This document shows, one piece after another, positions 53,195-63,283 of a DNA stretch of 64,000 bases; positions within the stretch are counted from its first letter, which is position 1; the number at the start of each line of letters is the position of its first letter. The stretch spans positions 372,001-436,000 of the forward strand of contig NZ_FNGA01000003.1 of NCBI RefSeq assembly GCF_900101105.1. Reading direction: 5' to 3'. Origin of the DNA: Maridesulfovibrio ferrireducens (lineage in GTDB: Bacteria > Desulfobacterota > Desulfovibrionia > Desulfovibrionales > Desulfovibrionaceae). The position numbers were made by a program, and so were the translations under genes. The notes under the pieces were generated by a model. The model saw nothing but the letters and a program-made list of their open reading frames with translations. It was not told the DNA's origin and did not search any database.

Positions 53195-53230
53195 AAAAGA
53201 TCAACCATCAGGCTTGAGAATTAAACGTAG

Positions 53231-53269
53231 AGCCGGGATCGGAAATGCTTAAGCCGATCCTGGCTTTTT
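53231..53269 (+). terminator. Terminator-like hairpin after the binding protein gene
   Basis: AGCCGGGATCGG with CCGATCCTGGCT (one G-T pair) and a T5 run. As in the minus-strand importer it separates binding protein from permease. Confidence 0.85.
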
Positions 53270-53291
53270 ACATGTAGTCGGGTAAAATAAT

Positions 53292-54074
53292 ATGAAAGAT
53301 AAACCAGTCAAAATTGAAGTTACGGATGGCGCCAGTATACCTGATAGTAAGGATAAAGGGTTGCTGAATGCATGGTGGGTGTCATTTATCGGCGCTATAT
53401 CGACTATTATTTATCTTGTAGTCACAAAACCTGATCCATATAAAGATATTTTGCTATTCGTGCCTGATGGGATTCTGGTTACTTTTCAAGTAACCATTTT
53501 TTCTATTATGGGTGCTTTAGTAATTGGTTTATTTACCGGTCTGGGCAGAATTTCTAAAAATAAGGTTATAAACCTCATAGCTTCAACTTATGTAGAAGTT
53601 GTTAGAGGTATTCCCCTTCTTGTTCAGCTTTTTTATATTTACTTCGCTCTTGGAAGAGTTGTTCAGGTGCCCGACCTGCTTTCTGCCGTAATAGCAATGA
53701 GTGTTTGCTATGGTGCATACATGGGGGAAGTTTTTCGTGCCGGGATTGAATCGGTTGACAGCGGACAGACTGAGGCTGCGAGATCTCTCGGGTTTAATAA
53801 AAATCAGACTATGTTCTTAGTTATTCTTCCTCAGGCATTGAGAACGATTCTACCCCCTGTCGGTAACGAATTTATTGCTCTCCTTAAAGATTCTTCGCTG
53901 GTCTCAATTATAGCGGTTGCAGATATTTTAAGGCGCGGACGCGAGTTTGCTGCGGAAAGCTTTCAATATTTTGAAACCTATACAATGATTGCACTTTTAT
54001 ATCTTCTGATAACTTTGATTCTTTCAAAAGGTGTAAGTCATATGGAAGAGAGGTTGACTCATTATGACCGTTAA
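53292..54074 (+). CDS. Polar amino-acid ABC transporter permease (plus-strand set)
   Basis: A 260-residue inner-membrane HisM/GlnP-type permease with an N-terminal cytoplasmic stretch, about five membrane spans, [20 protein letters not shown] and the EAA loop [20 protein letters not shown]. It lacks the extra periplasmic domain of the minus-strand paralogue. Its last 11 bases overlap the ATPase gene, so the two are translationally coupled. Confidence 0.92.
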   Translation: MKDKPVKIEVTDGASIPDSKDKGLLNAWWVSFIGAISTIIYLVVTKPDPYKDILLFVPDGILVTFQVTIFSIMGALVIGLFTGLGRISKNKVINLIASTYVEVVRGIPLLVQLFYIYFALGRVVQVPDLLSAVIAMSVCYGAYMGEVFRAGIESVDSGQTEAARSLGFNKNQTMFLVILPQALRTILPPVGNEFIALLKDSSLVSIIAVADILRRGREFAAESFQYFETYTMIALLYLLITLILSKGVSHMEERLTHYDR

Positions 54075-54801
54075 TTCCATTATCGAAATAAAGAATGTGT
54101 ATAAATTCTTCGGAGACCTTGCTGCTCTCAGCGATGTATCGCTTGATATTAAATCTGGAGAAAAAGTCGTAATTATCGGTCCATCCGGTTCGGGGAAAAG
54201 TACTCTTTTAAGGTCGATAAACCGCCTTGAAGAGATCAGCCGTGGATCTATCGTTGTTGATGGACAGGATGTTCACGACACAAATAACAATATTAACAAT
54301 ATACGTCAGGAACTGGGAATGGTTTTCCAGTCTTTTAATCTTTTTCCACATAAAACAGTTCTTGAAAACCTGATCATGGCTCCTATTAAGCTTAAAGGGC
54401 TTGATAAAGAGGAAGCAAAGGCGGTTGCAGTAGATTTGTTGAAAAAAGTAGGCATTCGTGAGAAGGCGAATGTTTATCCTTCGAAGCTTTCCGGCGGCCA
54501 GCAGCAAAGGGTTGCCATAGCCCGAGCGCTGGCTATGAATCCCAAAATTATGCTTTTTGATGAACCTACCTCCGCTCTTGATCCTGAAATGATCGGTGAG
54601 GTTCTTGATGTAATGAAAAAACTTGCAGTTGAAGGCATGACTATGGTTGTCGTTACTCACGAGATGGGATTCGCCAGAGAAGTTGCCGATAGAATTGTTT
54701 TTATGGAAGATGGAAGGATTATAGCCTGTGCTCCTCCTAAGGAGTTTTTTAACAGTACTGATCATCCTCGTTTGAAGCAATTTCTCAGTCAAATACTGTA
54801 A
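54064..54801 (+). CDS. Polar amino-acid ABC transporter ATPase (plus-strand set)
   Basis: A 245-residue GlnQ-type ATPase, the third gene of the plus-strand importer. Walker [35 protein letters not shown], signature [15 protein letters not shown] and [15 protein letters not shown] are intact. It overlaps the permease gene by 11 bases and closes its unit with a terminator. It is the closest paralogue of the product of 49341-50072. Confidence 0.94.
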   Translation: MTVNSIIEIKNVYKFFGDLAALSDVSLDIKSGEKVVIIGPSGSGKSTLLRSINRLEEISRGSIVVDGQDVHDTNNNINNIRQELGMVFQSFNLFPHKTVLENLIMAPIKLKGLDKEEAKAVAVDLLKKVGIREKANVYPSKLSGGQQQRVAIARALAMNPKIMLFDEPTSALDPEMIGEVLDVMKKLAVEGMTMVVVTHEMGFAREVADRIVFMEDGRIIACAPPKEFFNSTDHPRLKQFLSQIL

Positions 54802-54845
54802 AGCAAGATCCACATAATTTCCACAATGTGAGTTGGATATTCCTG

Positions 54846-54879
54846 ACCGGTTCTGATATTTTTCGGAACCGGTTTTTTT
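54846..54879 (+). terminator. Intrinsic terminator after the plus-strand importer
   Basis: ACCGGTTC and GAACCGGT form an 8-bp stem with a 12-base loop, followed by a T run. It ends the unit starting at 52427. Confidence 0.88.
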
Positions 54880-54972
54880 GTACAAAATGAGTACACCTTA
54901 GTTTGCGTAAAATTTATAATGTTTGTATATTGATATGATAATTATGCAACGTACTCGTTAAATGGAGTTTTA

Positions 54973-56928
54973 ATGGTTTCTGGCAAAAAAATTCTCGTCG
55001 TTGATGACGAAAGGATAGTAAATCTAGATATTCAGGGAACTTTAAAGCGCCTAGGGTACGGTGTTGTCGGAGAGGCTGTTTCCGGACTTGAAGCTATTTC
55101 TAAAGTTGAAAAATTGAACCCCGACCTTGTCTTAATGGATATCAAGCTTCACGGTAAAATGGACGGAGTTGAAGCAGCAAATATAATTATTAAAACTTAT
55201 GATATTCCTATTATATTCCTTACCGCTTATTCAGATGAGACAACTCTTAATAGGGCCAAACTTTCCGGGCCGTATGGTTATCTTTTAAAACCTTTTGAAG
55301 AGAGGGATCTTCGTTCTGCCATTGAGGTAGCGCTATACAAGCATGGAATGGAACAGGAATTCAGACGGGCTCTTCACGATGCCGAAGCTGCTAATGAAGC
55401 CAAAAGTTCTTTTTTAGCAACAATAAGCCACGAACTTAGAACTCCGATGAATGGTATTATGGGGCTCAGTGAGATTTTACTCAGTACTGATCTTGATTCT
55501 GAACAGCAGGAATATATAGAGCTGATTAAAGGTTCCGCAGTCTCTCTTCTTCGCGTTTTGAATGAACTTCTGGATTATTCAAAAATTGAAAGCCGTATTC
55601 TGGAACTAAGAGAAGGGCGGTTCAATTTGAGAAAGGCGTTGAATGGAGTTGTTAGTGTTCATAAACCCGCAGCTGAGAAAAAAAAGCTTTGTATTGAGTG
55701 TTTTGTTCACCCCGATGTACCTTATGAATTGCAGGGAGATTCTGGCCGCCTTACCCAGATTTTAAATAACCTTGTGAGTAATGCTATTAAGTATACTGAT
55801 GTAGGTGGTCTGCTTGTTGAGATTATGCCGGACAGTATTGAAGAAGAGCCATATCCTGCAGGATCTGCTAGATTACTTTTTGTGGTCAGTGATACAGGGC
55901 AAGGTATTTCCCGTGAGAAGGCAGACTGTATCTTTAACAGCTTTACCCAGCTTGAAGATTATATGACCCGCAAACATGGCGGAATAGGTCTTGGTCTAAC
56001 TATTTCATATAATTTAGTTAATATGCTTAAAGGTACAATGTGGCTTGAAACCCGCCCGTCTGCGGGAAGTAGTTTTCTTTTTACTGCAGTGTTTAAAATT
56101 CCAGAACCTGATGCACAGTTGGGGCCCAGAACTGATTGCGGGACAATTTCATTTACTGAAACCAAAAAAATCTTATTTGTGGATGACAATATAATTACTC
56201 GCCGGGTTGTTTCTTCTTTTTTAGAGAACGCTAATTGTGAACTTGATGTTGTCGAAAACGGACAAGAAGCTATTGATATATTAAAGTTAAAGACGTTTGA
56301 TATGGTAATCATGGATGTTCAAATGCCCGTGATGGATGGATTTGAAGCGACTAAATTAATTCGTTCAGGTTCGCTTGATAATGTTGATTCTGATCTGCCT
56401 ATTTTGGCGCTTACGGCTCATGCCATGAAAGGGGATAAGGAAAGGTGTTTACGTGCAGGAATGGATGGATATCTTTCAAAGCCTGTCCGTTCAGCTCGAC
56501 TATTGGAGGGCATGGCTGCTGTTTTTGATATGACCCGAGATAGAGATCATAGCGCTAATGAACTGGTTGATTGTGATGACGGTCCGTCTTATCTTGATTT
56601 AAAAGGTACGATTGCTCGTTTTGAGGGTGATGATTCTCTTGTGAAAGATGTTTTTGGTCATTTTCTGAGGCTTGTTCCCGAGCAGATATCAAGTATAGAT
56701 CAATTTGCTGCGCGTTCTGATTTTGAAGGTGTTGTTAAGGAAGTAATGGTATTGCGAGAGATGGCTCTTGATGTCGGAGCTGAAAAAATTTGTCAGTTAG
56801 CAAGAGAAATAGAAAAGATTTCTCACAGTGGCAGTTTTGAGTGTCTTTCAGGGATGATCTCCCGTATGAAACGCGAAACAGATACCACTCTTAATGTTAT
56901 GTCGGATTATGTTTTAAGATCAGTTTAA
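54973..56928 (+). CDS. Hybrid histidine kinase with two receivers and a degenerate Hpt-like domain
   Basis: A 651-residue cytoplasmic protein: receiver 1 (Asp56 in [14 protein letters not shown]), HisKA with His153 ([20 protein letters not shown]), HATPase with the N and G boxes ([25 protein letters not shown]), receiver 2 (Asp448 in [16 protein letters not shown]), then a four-helix C-terminal domain (about 555-645) resembling Hpt. In that domain the expected phospho-histidine position is Met592 ([14 protein letters not shown] instead of AHxLKG...GA). There is no sensor or membrane domain. GGAG lies before the ATG. Its target regulator is not in the window. Confidence 0.88.
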   Translation: MVSGKKILVVDDERIVNLDIQGTLKRLGYGVVGEAVSGLEAISKVEKLNPDLVLMDIKLHGKMDGVEAANIIIKTYDIPIIFLTAYSDETTLNRAKLSGPYGYLLKPFEERDLRSAIEVALYKHGMEQEFRRALHDAEAANEAKSSFLATISHELRTPMNGIMGLSEILLSTDLDSEQQEYIELIKGSAVSLLRVLNELLDYSKIESRILELREGRFNLRKALNGVVSVHKPAAEKKKLCIECFVHPDVPYELQGDSGRLTQILNNLVSNAIKYTDVGGLLVEIMPDSIEEEPYPAGSARLLFVVSDTGQGISREKADCIFNSFTQLEDYMTRKHGGIGLGLTISYNLVNMLKGTMWLETRPSAGSSFLFTAVFKIPEPDAQLGPRTDCGTISFTETKKILFVDDNIITRRVVSSFLENANCELDVVENGQEAIDILKLKTFDMVIMDVQMPVMDGFEATKLIRSGSLDNVDSDLPILALTAHAMKGDKERCLRAGMDGYLSKPVRSARLLEGMAAVFDMTRDRDHSANELVDCDDGPSYLDLKGTIARFEGDDSLVKDVFGHFLRLVPEQISSIDQFAARSDFEGVVKEVMVLREMALDVGAEKICQLAREIEKISHSGSFECLSGMISRMKRETDTTLNVMSDYVLRSV

Positions 56929-57008
56929 ATTTTATTTTAACTTGCTAAAATATTCTTAATTTTTCCTAATTATCTATAAGCGTTAATAATTGTTACAAGG
57001 ATTACTCT

Positions 57009-58103
57009 ATGGCTCCTTCTGAGAAAGAAGCATCAAAATCTCCTATCATTTATACATTGTTTCTGGTTTTGCTCTTAGCAACAGCAATTTCTTTGGGGTA
57101 TTCTGTTGCAAAGCCCTTTTTTAATACAATTATTATTTCAATTACTCTTTCAGTACTTTTTTATCCAATAAGTCAACGAATCCGCACAATGGTGAAGGGG
57201 CGTACTTCTTTAGCCGCGTTTTTGACAGTGTGTATTATTGTTTTTGCCATTATTATACCTGCTTTGATTTTCTTTTTGGGTTTGATCGGGCAGGGGGTGG
57301 ATTCAATTTCAGGCATCAATAACTGGTTGAAGCATGCAGATCTGTCAAAGCTCATGGATACCGATAAATATGATTTTTATTTGAAATGGATTGAAGATAA
57401 ACTTCCTTTTCTTGATTTAAATTCGAATGATATAAAAACTAAAGCCATTGAATACTCAAAAACTTTCGGGCAATCCATGTTTACTTCCGGCACTTGGCTC
57501 GCAGGGAACATGGCAGGACTTGTAGCTCAATTTTTTATTATGACTTTTCTGGTTTTTTCGTTTTTAAAAGACGGAGTAAGGTTTATCACCAGAGTTAAAT
57601 ATCTTTCGCCGTTAAGAGCCGAACAGGAAGATTTTATCTTCACAAGTCTGCGTAAAGTTTCAAAGTCTGTTCTTTTAGGCAGTTTGTTTATCGCGATTCT
57701 TCAAGGTGTTGTCGGTGGCATCGGCCTTGCCATTGTGGGTATTCCGGCCCTTTTCTGGGGTGCTATGATGGGCTTTACATCACTTATTCCGGTTCTTGGA
57801 ACTGGCTTGATATGGGTTCCGGCACTTGTTTATCTTTTGCTTGTCGGCAAAATTAATATGGCGATTTTTTTGGGGCTCTGGTGCGGAATACTTGTAACAG
57901 GAATAGACACAATCTTAAGACCTATTATAGTCAGAGAAGCTTCAAGGGTTTCAACTATTTATGTCTTTCTTGCTATTCTTGGCGGCATTAATGCGTTTGG
58001 TGCGCTGGGTATATTATACGGCCCCATGATTCTTACCTTTTTGATGGTTATGCTGGATATCTATGGTCTTGAATTTCAAGATGTTTTAAAGAATAAAAAA
58101 TAA
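57009..58103 (+). CDS. AI-2E family transporter (PerM-like)
   Basis: A 364-residue inner-membrane protein of the AI-2 exporter-like/PerM family, with about eight spans and the paired-segment pattern of the family: SITLSVLFYPISQRI near the N-terminus and GIPALFWGAMMGFTSLIPVLG plus GIDTILRPIIVREASRVSTIY in the C-terminal half. Substrate is unknown; autoinducer-2 export is only one documented activity among family members. It starts 80 bases after the hybrid kinase, probably as its own unit, with AAGGATT upstream. Confidence 0.85.
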   Translation: MAPSEKEASKSPIIYTLFLVLLLATAISLGYSVAKPFFNTIIISITLSVLFYPISQRIRTMVKGRTSLAAFLTVCIIVFAIIIPALIFFLGLIGQGVDSISGINNWLKHADLSKLMDTDKYDFYLKWIEDKLPFLDLNSNDIKTKAIEYSKTFGQSMFTSGTWLAGNMAGLVAQFFIMTFLVFSFLKDGVRFITRVKYLSPLRAEQEDFIFTSLRKVSKSVLLGSLFIAILQGVVGGIGLAIVGIPALFWGAMMGFTSLIPVLGTGLIWVPALVYLLLVGKINMAIFLGLWCGILVTGIDTILRPIIVREASRVSTIYVFLAILGGINAFGALGILYGPMILTFLMVMLDIYGLEFQDVLKNKK

Positions 58104-58136
58104 ACCAGCGCGACATTTAAACACTTAGTAATTTAT

Positions 58137-59783
58137 TTATTTTGCCGTTTTCAGGGTAGGGAAGAAAGGCTTTCTATCCAAATTCAGGGTGGTAATTTCA
58201 TTATTAACCGGAATTTTTTTCATAATTGTGAGTCCGGATTTAATTACTTTTGAAATTTTTATAAAAGTTTCTACTTTATCTTTAGAGTTTTTGAGCATTA
58301 TGTAGCCGTCTCCGCCTCTTGCTAAGAATGAATTGGTGGCGACAGAGTACATTTTGTCTTTCTCAACAGGAATATATTTACCTGATTTATCGGTTATTTT
58401 AATATTTGAAATTCTTGAACCTTTAGTCCTAATCCCGATTGGTTTCCCTTGTTCGGTGACAGTGATTTCCTGCGGAGTTCCTTTTAGGTCTAGAGTATAC
58501 TTTACACCTGAGGTTTGCAGATATCCTCCTGATGATTCAGGAAGCTTATGAACGGAGCGTTCAAGTACTTGTTTAAGCGTTTCTCCGGTTACTTTTATAA
58601 TTGTTACAGTGTTGCCGAACGGGAACATCGTGTCGACATCATTGGCTTTTATCGGGCCGGCAGGGATGATTTTATCACCTCTGATTCCTCCGCTGTTTTG
58701 GAAAGCAACATCTGTTTTAAATTTATCCTGTAGAATGCTGCTGACCAATTTACCGACAGGAACATCTTGGATTCTGATAACTTTAACTTCTGTATTGAGA
58801 GGCTGTGTGGATGTCGCTAGCACTGTTGGTGATTGCAGTCCGTTTATATTTGCTTGAATGAAGTCAAAAGTTTTTTTGTTTGGTGAAATGCTGGCGGTAA
58901 CCGGAATGATTGTCCAATCGTGTTTATTTATATAACCATCTTCAATTTGTAACTTTAATACACCCACAAAGCGGCCTCGCGCTCCACACTGAACCATAAT
59001 TCCGGGAGTAGGAGCATCGCGTGCGATAAGTTCTTGTCCCGGTAGAATGTCCTTGTGGCTTTGTCCGCCGCATATGATATCAATTTCAGGAACCGCTTCC
59101 AAGATTGTTTTCTGGTCTTCAATAGAAAGGTGGCTAAGTAAAACTATAATGTTTGCTTGTTCTTCTTTTTTTAATTTAAGAGCGGTGCTCCGGGCGATTT
59201 CAATTAGATTAGATTTTACTGCCGTAGCTGTTCCGGGATTTGAAATCATTTTTAAATTTGGTAATATTAATCCCATAAACCCGACACGGACGAGATTTCG
59301 TTCAATTACTGTATATGGTTTTACATGTTTTAGAAGGCGGTTGCTGGGATTAATTTCAAGATTGCTTACAACTGTGGGAAATTTTTTGTTTGTCAGGCAT
59401 TTTGCAAGAAAGTTTGATCCGCGATCGAATTCATGGTTGCCGAGAGTCGAAACATCAAATCCCATCAGATTCATTGCACCGAAAACTATTTTACCTTGAT
59501 CTTCCTGAATTGATTCACCTAACAAATCGTCACCTGTTGCAATTGTGATGGTTTCGCCAGGGAACTTTTCACGATAAGATTCGAATACCGTTTGAATTCT
59601 TGCAAATCCTCCGAAAGTACGTAGCATGTTGCCATTGTTAAGTTCTTCTTTTTCAGAAGCCGGAATTAACTGACCGTTCAGACCGGACGTCGTAAGGAGA
59701 ACAAGGTTCCATCTTGATGCAAGGCACGGGGTCGATAGAAGTATAAATGTGATCAGAGATATTAGTGTCATTAACGGACGCAT
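58137..59783 (-). CDS. Metallophosphatase/5'-nucleotidase-like protein with altered metal site
   Basis: A 548-residue secreted protein: signal peptide (about 1-22), metallophosphatase domain (about 25-270) and 5'-nucleotidase C-terminal domain (about 330-520, with DVAFQNSGGIRGD). GDDLLGESI and GNHEFDRG are conserved, but the first metal motif is TTSGLNG (Gly34, Asn36) where catalytic members have DxH, and about residue 240 GGQSH replaces GGH-x-Q/H. It may bind metal poorly or have another role. It is convergent with the AI-2E transporter gene. A related family with a changed first motif is known, so this may be lineage-wide. Confidence 0.78.
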   Translation of the reverse strand: MRPLMTLISLITFILLSTPCLASRWNLVLLTTSGLNGQLIPASEKEELNNGNMLRTFGGFARIQTVFESYREKFPGETITIATGDDLLGESIQEDQGKIVFGAMNLMGFDVSTLGNHEFDRGSNFLAKCLTNKKFPTVVSNLEINPSNRLLKHVKPYTVIERNLVRVGFMGLILPNLKMISNPGTATAVKSNLIEIARSTALKLKKEEQANIIVLLSHLSIEDQKTILEAVPEIDIICGGQSHKDILPGQELIARDAPTPGIMVQCGARGRFVGVLKLQIEDGYINKHDWTIIPVTASISPNKKTFDFIQANINGLQSPTVLATSTQPLNTEVKVIRIQDVPVGKLVSSILQDKFKTDVAFQNSGGIRGDKIIPAGPIKANDVDTMFPFGNTVTIIKVTGETLKQVLERSVHKLPESSGGYLQTSGVKYTLDLKGTPQEITVTEQGKPIGIRTKGSRISNIKITDKSGKYIPVEKDKMYSVATNSFLARGGDGYIMLKNSKDKVETFIKISKVIKSGLTIMKKIPVNNEITTLNLDRKPFFPTLKTAK

Positions 59784-59893
59784 ATATGATCCCTCTTGTT
59801 TTCGAATGTTTTTTTATAGTTCGTTCTAGGTTACTTCTAGATTATTTTCCACTCTTCTTTTAGATAATAAATCATGTCAGGAGCAAACTGAAT

Positions 59894-61126
59894 ATGGGTT
59901 TTTATATGCCTCTTAAAAGATCTGCATTATTGTTTTTTGTTTTACTTGTATTCTTTTTGTTCGCGGGATGTGCAACAAAAGATTTACAACCCATAGCAGT
60001 TAAGGGTTTTTATGAAGTTGATAAAAAACAGCTGAACTCTATTCTTAGTCGTCTGAATTCGCAAGAAGATGGTGAAAATTCTTGGATTAATTTAGAAAAA
60101 GGAATTAAAGAAAACATTAAATATCTTTCTCGAAAACCGGCTGACGGTGTTGCTGTGAAATATGGCAACATGGAAATAACATGGGGGATGTTGGCTCGTA
60201 CTAATTCAGAATTGTTAGAAATATTACCTGAACTTGAAATTTCTCCTGAGCTTTTACGAGATAAATTTGCATGGTTTGCTCTCTCTCCGCGTACTTTGTT
60301 GACTGGTTATTATGAACCGAATCTTGAAGCTTCGTTGACACCTGATCCTGCCTATCCATATCCTCTTTACAGAGTGCCCGGGGATCTTAAGATTTTAGAC
60401 CTTGGTAAATTTCATTATCGCTGGAAAGGTCAACAGTTGATTTATAAAATGGAAGGAGACTCGGTTGTTCCTTACGACGATAGAAAATCGATAGATTTTG
60501 AAGGATCTTTACAGAATAAGGGATTGGAAGTTGCTTGGGTTCGTGACCTTGTTGATGTTTTTATTCTGCAGATTCAAGGGTCGGGACGATTATTGCTTGC
60601 TGACGGCAGTGTTAAACATATTCTTTATGCTGGAAAAAACGGGCAAAAGTATGTGTCATTAGGAAAAGTTTTAATTAATAGAGGGCTTATGGCTAAAGAG
60701 GGAATGAGTATGCAGGGCATACGGTCTTTTCTTAAGGGTAACCCGGAGCTTATTGAAGAATTGCTTATTACCAATCCAAGCTATGTCTTTTTCAGAGTGG
60801 ATGATGTCGGTCCATTCGGGGCGATGAATGCACCCCTTACTTCTATGGCAAGTGTGGCTGTGGACAGTCGCGTGCTACCGTTAGGGTCTTTGGCTATACT
60901 CACGACAAAGCTTCCACAAGAGGGCACTGACAAGAAAAAGCCTTTTACAAAAATGGTGATGGCGCAAGATAGGGGCGGTGCGATTAAAGGGACCAGAGTG
61001 GATCTGTTTTGCGGGTCAGGACCGGATGCGGAATTTTTAGCCGGGCACTTGAAATCGTGGTCCCATCTTTATCTTCCGATCAGTCGTGAATCTCTAAACC
61101 GACAGACTGAGGAAAGTGAACAATAA
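59894..61126 (+). CDS. mltA: Membrane-bound lytic murein transglycosylase A
   Basis: A 410-residue lipoprotein enzyme that cleaves peptidoglycan glycan strands to anhydromuropeptides. The lipobox LFAGC lies at residues about 27-31. GYYEPNLEASLTPD and FVLQIQGSGRL-like FILQIQGSGRLLLADG contain the catalytic region, and MAQDRGGAIKGTRVDLFCGSG is the 3D domain with the active-site aspartates. AGGAG lies about eleven bases before the ATG at 59894. An in-frame ATG four codons later is the alternative start. The following MBL-fold gene begins 12 bases after the stop. Confidence 0.92.
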   Translation: MGFYMPLKRSALLFFVLLVFFLFAGCATKDLQPIAVKGFYEVDKKQLNSILSRLNSQEDGENSWINLEKGIKENIKYLSRKPADGVAVKYGNMEITWGMLARTNSELLEILPELEISPELLRDKFAWFALSPRTLLTGYYEPNLEASLTPDPAYPYPLYRVPGDLKILDLGKFHYRWKGQQLIYKMEGDSVVPYDDRKSIDFEGSLQNKGLEVAWVRDLVDVFILQIQGSGRLLLADGSVKHILYAGKNGQKYVSLGKVLINRGLMAKEGMSMQGIRSFLKGNPELIEELLITNPSYVFFRVDDVGPFGAMNAPLTSMASVAVDSRVLPLGSLAILTTKLPQEGTDKKKPFTKMVMAQDRGGAIKGTRVDLFCGSGPDAEFLAGHLKSWSHLYLPISRESLNRQTEESEQ

Positions 61127-61138
61127 TTTTTAGTAAAG

Positions 61139-61876
61139 ATGAAAATTAAGATTACATATATTTTTCATAATTGTTTTGTTCTTGATGTCGGTAAATTGAG
61201 TATTGTTTTTGATATTCCGGCGCAAAGATTTCGCATGAGCCGTGCTCGGTCAGCTTTAGAAGAGGCTGTCTGCGGTCGTGATGTTGTCATTTTTTTTTCA
61301 CACAGCCATCTGGATCATTTTGCTCCTGATTATATGGACGTGTGCGGCGGCGCAAATTCCGTGAAAGCTGTGCTGTCTGATGACATTGAAGAAATGTATC
61401 CTGATATTTTTTTTGAGAATGCTCTGGTTGTTGAACCTGATCAAAAGTATGTTTTTGAAAATTTGAAAATTGAAACGCTTATGTCGAATGATTTAGGCGT
61501 GGCTTTTATGATTGAGACTGTTGAAGGTGTAAAAATCTATAATGGCGGAGATTTAGCTTGTTGGGACTGGGAAAGTTCGTCAGAAGCAGATCAAAAGTTT
61601 ACAAGAGATTTTTTTGATAAAGCGGCAGATAGAATCGCAGGGTTTGGATCTCATATTGTTTTTTCTAATGTTGATAGAAGGCTCGAGAGTTTGGCTGGAG
61701 GACCTTTTTTAATAGAAGCAGTTAAGCCTCAGTTTTTTATACCGACTCACGCTTTAGGTCGAACAGAGTGGCTTGAAGGTGTTCATGAGCGGCTTGGAAT
61801 AGAATCGCACAAGTGTTTCAGTTATCGCAGAGCCGGAGATGTTGCCTCGTTTGATATTTTGTTGTCCGGTGCTTAG
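61139..61876 (+). CDS. MBL-fold metallo-hydrolase
   Basis: A 245-residue cytoplasmic protein of the metallo-beta-lactamase superfamily, UlaG-like. The metal motif is FSHSHLDHFAPDYM (HxHxDH), with GGDLACWDWE and IPTHALGRTEW as further ligand segments. Substrate is unknown. It starts 12 bases after mltA and ends at a strong terminator, so mltA-MBL is a two-gene unit. Confidence 0.85.
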   Translation: MKIKITYIFHNCFVLDVGKLSIVFDIPAQRFRMSRARSALEEAVCGRDVVIFFSHSHLDHFAPDYMDVCGGANSVKAVLSDDIEEMYPDIFFENALVVEPDQKYVFENLKIETLMSNDLGVAFMIETVEGVKIYNGGDLACWDWESSSEADQKFTRDFFDKAADRIAGFGSHIVFSNVDRRLESLAGGPFLIEAVKPQFFIPTHALGRTEWLEGVHERLGIESHKCFSYRRAGDVASFDILLSGA

Positions 61877-61883
61877 TTTGTAA

Positions 61884-61922
61884 GAAAGCCCTCTGCTTTT
61901 TATTCAGCAGAGGGCTTTTTTT
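61884..61922 (+). terminator. Intrinsic terminator after the MBL-fold gene
   Basis: AAAGCCCTCTGCT and its complement form a 13-bp stem with an 8-base loop, followed by a T run. It also faces the end of the convergent FmdB-type gene. Confidence 0.92.
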
Positions 61923-61944
61923 GTTCTTAATCGGTTTGGAAATA

Positions 61945-62160
61945 TTATTTATTTTTAGATTGGCACTCATGGCAGGGAGATAGTTTATATCCGCCGTTAC
62001 CTTTTGGAATGCCGTTAGGCCTTACATTCCCTTTGGAAAGCAATTTTTCGCAATCACTGTTGCCGCATTCCGGACAATCAGCTTTTACATCTTTGCCGGG
62101 CATGACCAACTCATCAAATTCTTTTCCACATTTTTTACATTTGAATTCGAAAATGGGCAT
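61945..62160 (-). CDS. FmdB-type zinc ribbon protein
   Basis: A 71-residue protein starting MPIFEFKCKKCGKEFDELV, the hallmark of the FmdB/CxxC_CxxC_SSSS family. Two Cys-x2-Cys pairs (ECGNSDC region and KCKKCG) bind zinc; the C-terminus ends with a further CHEC pair, giving an extra possible site. The start at 62160 follows AAGGAG; the longer frame is unsupported. FmdB relatives were first linked to formamidase and amide-operon regulation, but the general role is unknown. Confidence 0.88.
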   Translation of the reverse strand: MPIFEFKCKKCGKEFDELVMPGKDVKADCPECGNSDCEKLLSKGNVRPNGIPKGNGGYKLSPCHECQSKNK

Positions 62161-62284
62161 TTGCGCTCCTTTAGTACCTGAAAATTTATATAAGGGAGCA
62201 TTAACTCCTGTTTTGTTCAACAGGCATATGGGTAAGAAAAAAATCGAAGCTTATCAAGTAAAAATATTGAAAGGCCGCTCGTAT

Positions 62285-63283
62285 TTAAACTCGAGTAGAA
62301 AGCAAACTTCCGCCGCCTTTATATCCCATCTGTGAGAAAAAACCGTTCATCTGAGAATGGACTTGCTTAGCCTGTGCATCCTGCTGTTCTTGTATTTTAG
62401 CTGCCTTATCAAGGAGTGTGTTGATATTAGTATTTGTTTTTTTAAGCTCTTCTTGTTCTTTTTCAGTCAAAGGTCTTTCTTTTGATAATTTGTTCAGTTC
62501 GTCTGCGCGTTCATCAAATCGGAAGTAGAGAGTCTTTTCTATATTACTCAGACCGTGAGTAACAAGTTTACCGGCAATTTCTTCCATTTCTTTGATTATT
62601 CCATCAGCTTTAATTTTTTCTTCATCAGTTAATTCTTTTTTAGTCGTACCTAGAATTTCGTCCATTTGTTTTCTAAGGTCATCCGCTGTTACCTGCTCTT
62701 CACTGGTCAGAGTTTTAGGTCCTTCGATGCCGAATAATTCTTTAAGCTCAGCCTGGATAGATGTTTCCATTTTCTTTTCAGCTGATGTCAAAACTTTTCC
62801 TTCGGGATAATATAGCTTGCGGAGTTCCCATTTGAGGCTTTCAGCCCTGTTGCGGTCTGCTCCCTGCGGGTCTTTAGTGGGAAGAATATCGTAAAGTTCA
62901 TCCAACTTAGTTTGAATGTCATCAAGTTTGGTTTTTTCTTCGTCCGTTAGTTTTTTAGGTTCACCGGAGAGACCGTAAAGATCGTCCAGTTGTGATTTAA
63001 GTTCGCCGAATTTTTTTTCCTGTCCAGCACGCATGGCACTGTCATTCACTCCATAGATATTGTTTATCTGTGAGAAATATGAACCGACTTGCTGTTGTTC
63101 GTCGGAAGTAAGTCCAAAACTTTGAGACGCAAACTGCATCTGAAGTTGTCTGCGGATTTGACCTCGACTTAAATCTTTAGAAATATGAGGAGTTTCAGTC
63201 TTGGAAGAGTCGTTCGAGATATTAGAAAAATAGCTTCCTGCTGTTCCGCTTCCGCTAATCAGCGAATTTGTAGAGGTCAACAT
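62285..63283 (-). CDS. Repeat-built coiled-coil protein, 332 residues
   Basis: A soluble, highly charged protein without signal peptide or cysteine. From about residue 55 to 300 it consists of at least five degenerate repeats of roughly 35-45 residues, each of the form LTxEExxxxDxIxxxLdELyg (for example LTDEEKTKLDDIQTKLDELY and LTSEEQVTADDLRKQMDEIL). The N-terminus is serine-rich. Starts with CAGGAGC upstream. Like the FlxA-like gene at 3517-3951, it recalls small flagellar-regulon coiled-coil proteins, and a sequence at 63303-63328 weakly resembles a sigma-28 promoter. I do not recognise a defined family and function is unknown. Confidence 0.75.
   Translation of the reverse strand: MLTSTNSLISGSGTAGSYFSNISNDSSKTETPHISKDLSRGQIRRQLQMQFASQSFGLTSDEQQQVGSYFSQINNIYGVNDSAMRAGQEKKFGELKSQLDDLYGLSGEPKKLTDEEKTKLDDIQTKLDELYDILPTKDPQGADRNRAESLKWELRKLYYPEGKVLTSAEKKMETSIQAELKELFGIEGPKTLTSEEQVTADDLRKQMDEILGTTKKELTDEEKIKADGIIKEMEEIAGKLVTHGLSNIEKTLYFRFDERADELNKLSKERPLTEKEQEELKKTNTNINTLLDKAAKIQEQQDAQAKQVHSQMNGFFSQMGYKGGGSLLSTRV

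Noticed and set aside
54208-54885. 225-residue open frame antisense to the plus-strand importer ATPase
   Set aside because: It lies entirely across the well supported ATPase gene and its terminator and shows no recognisable domain.
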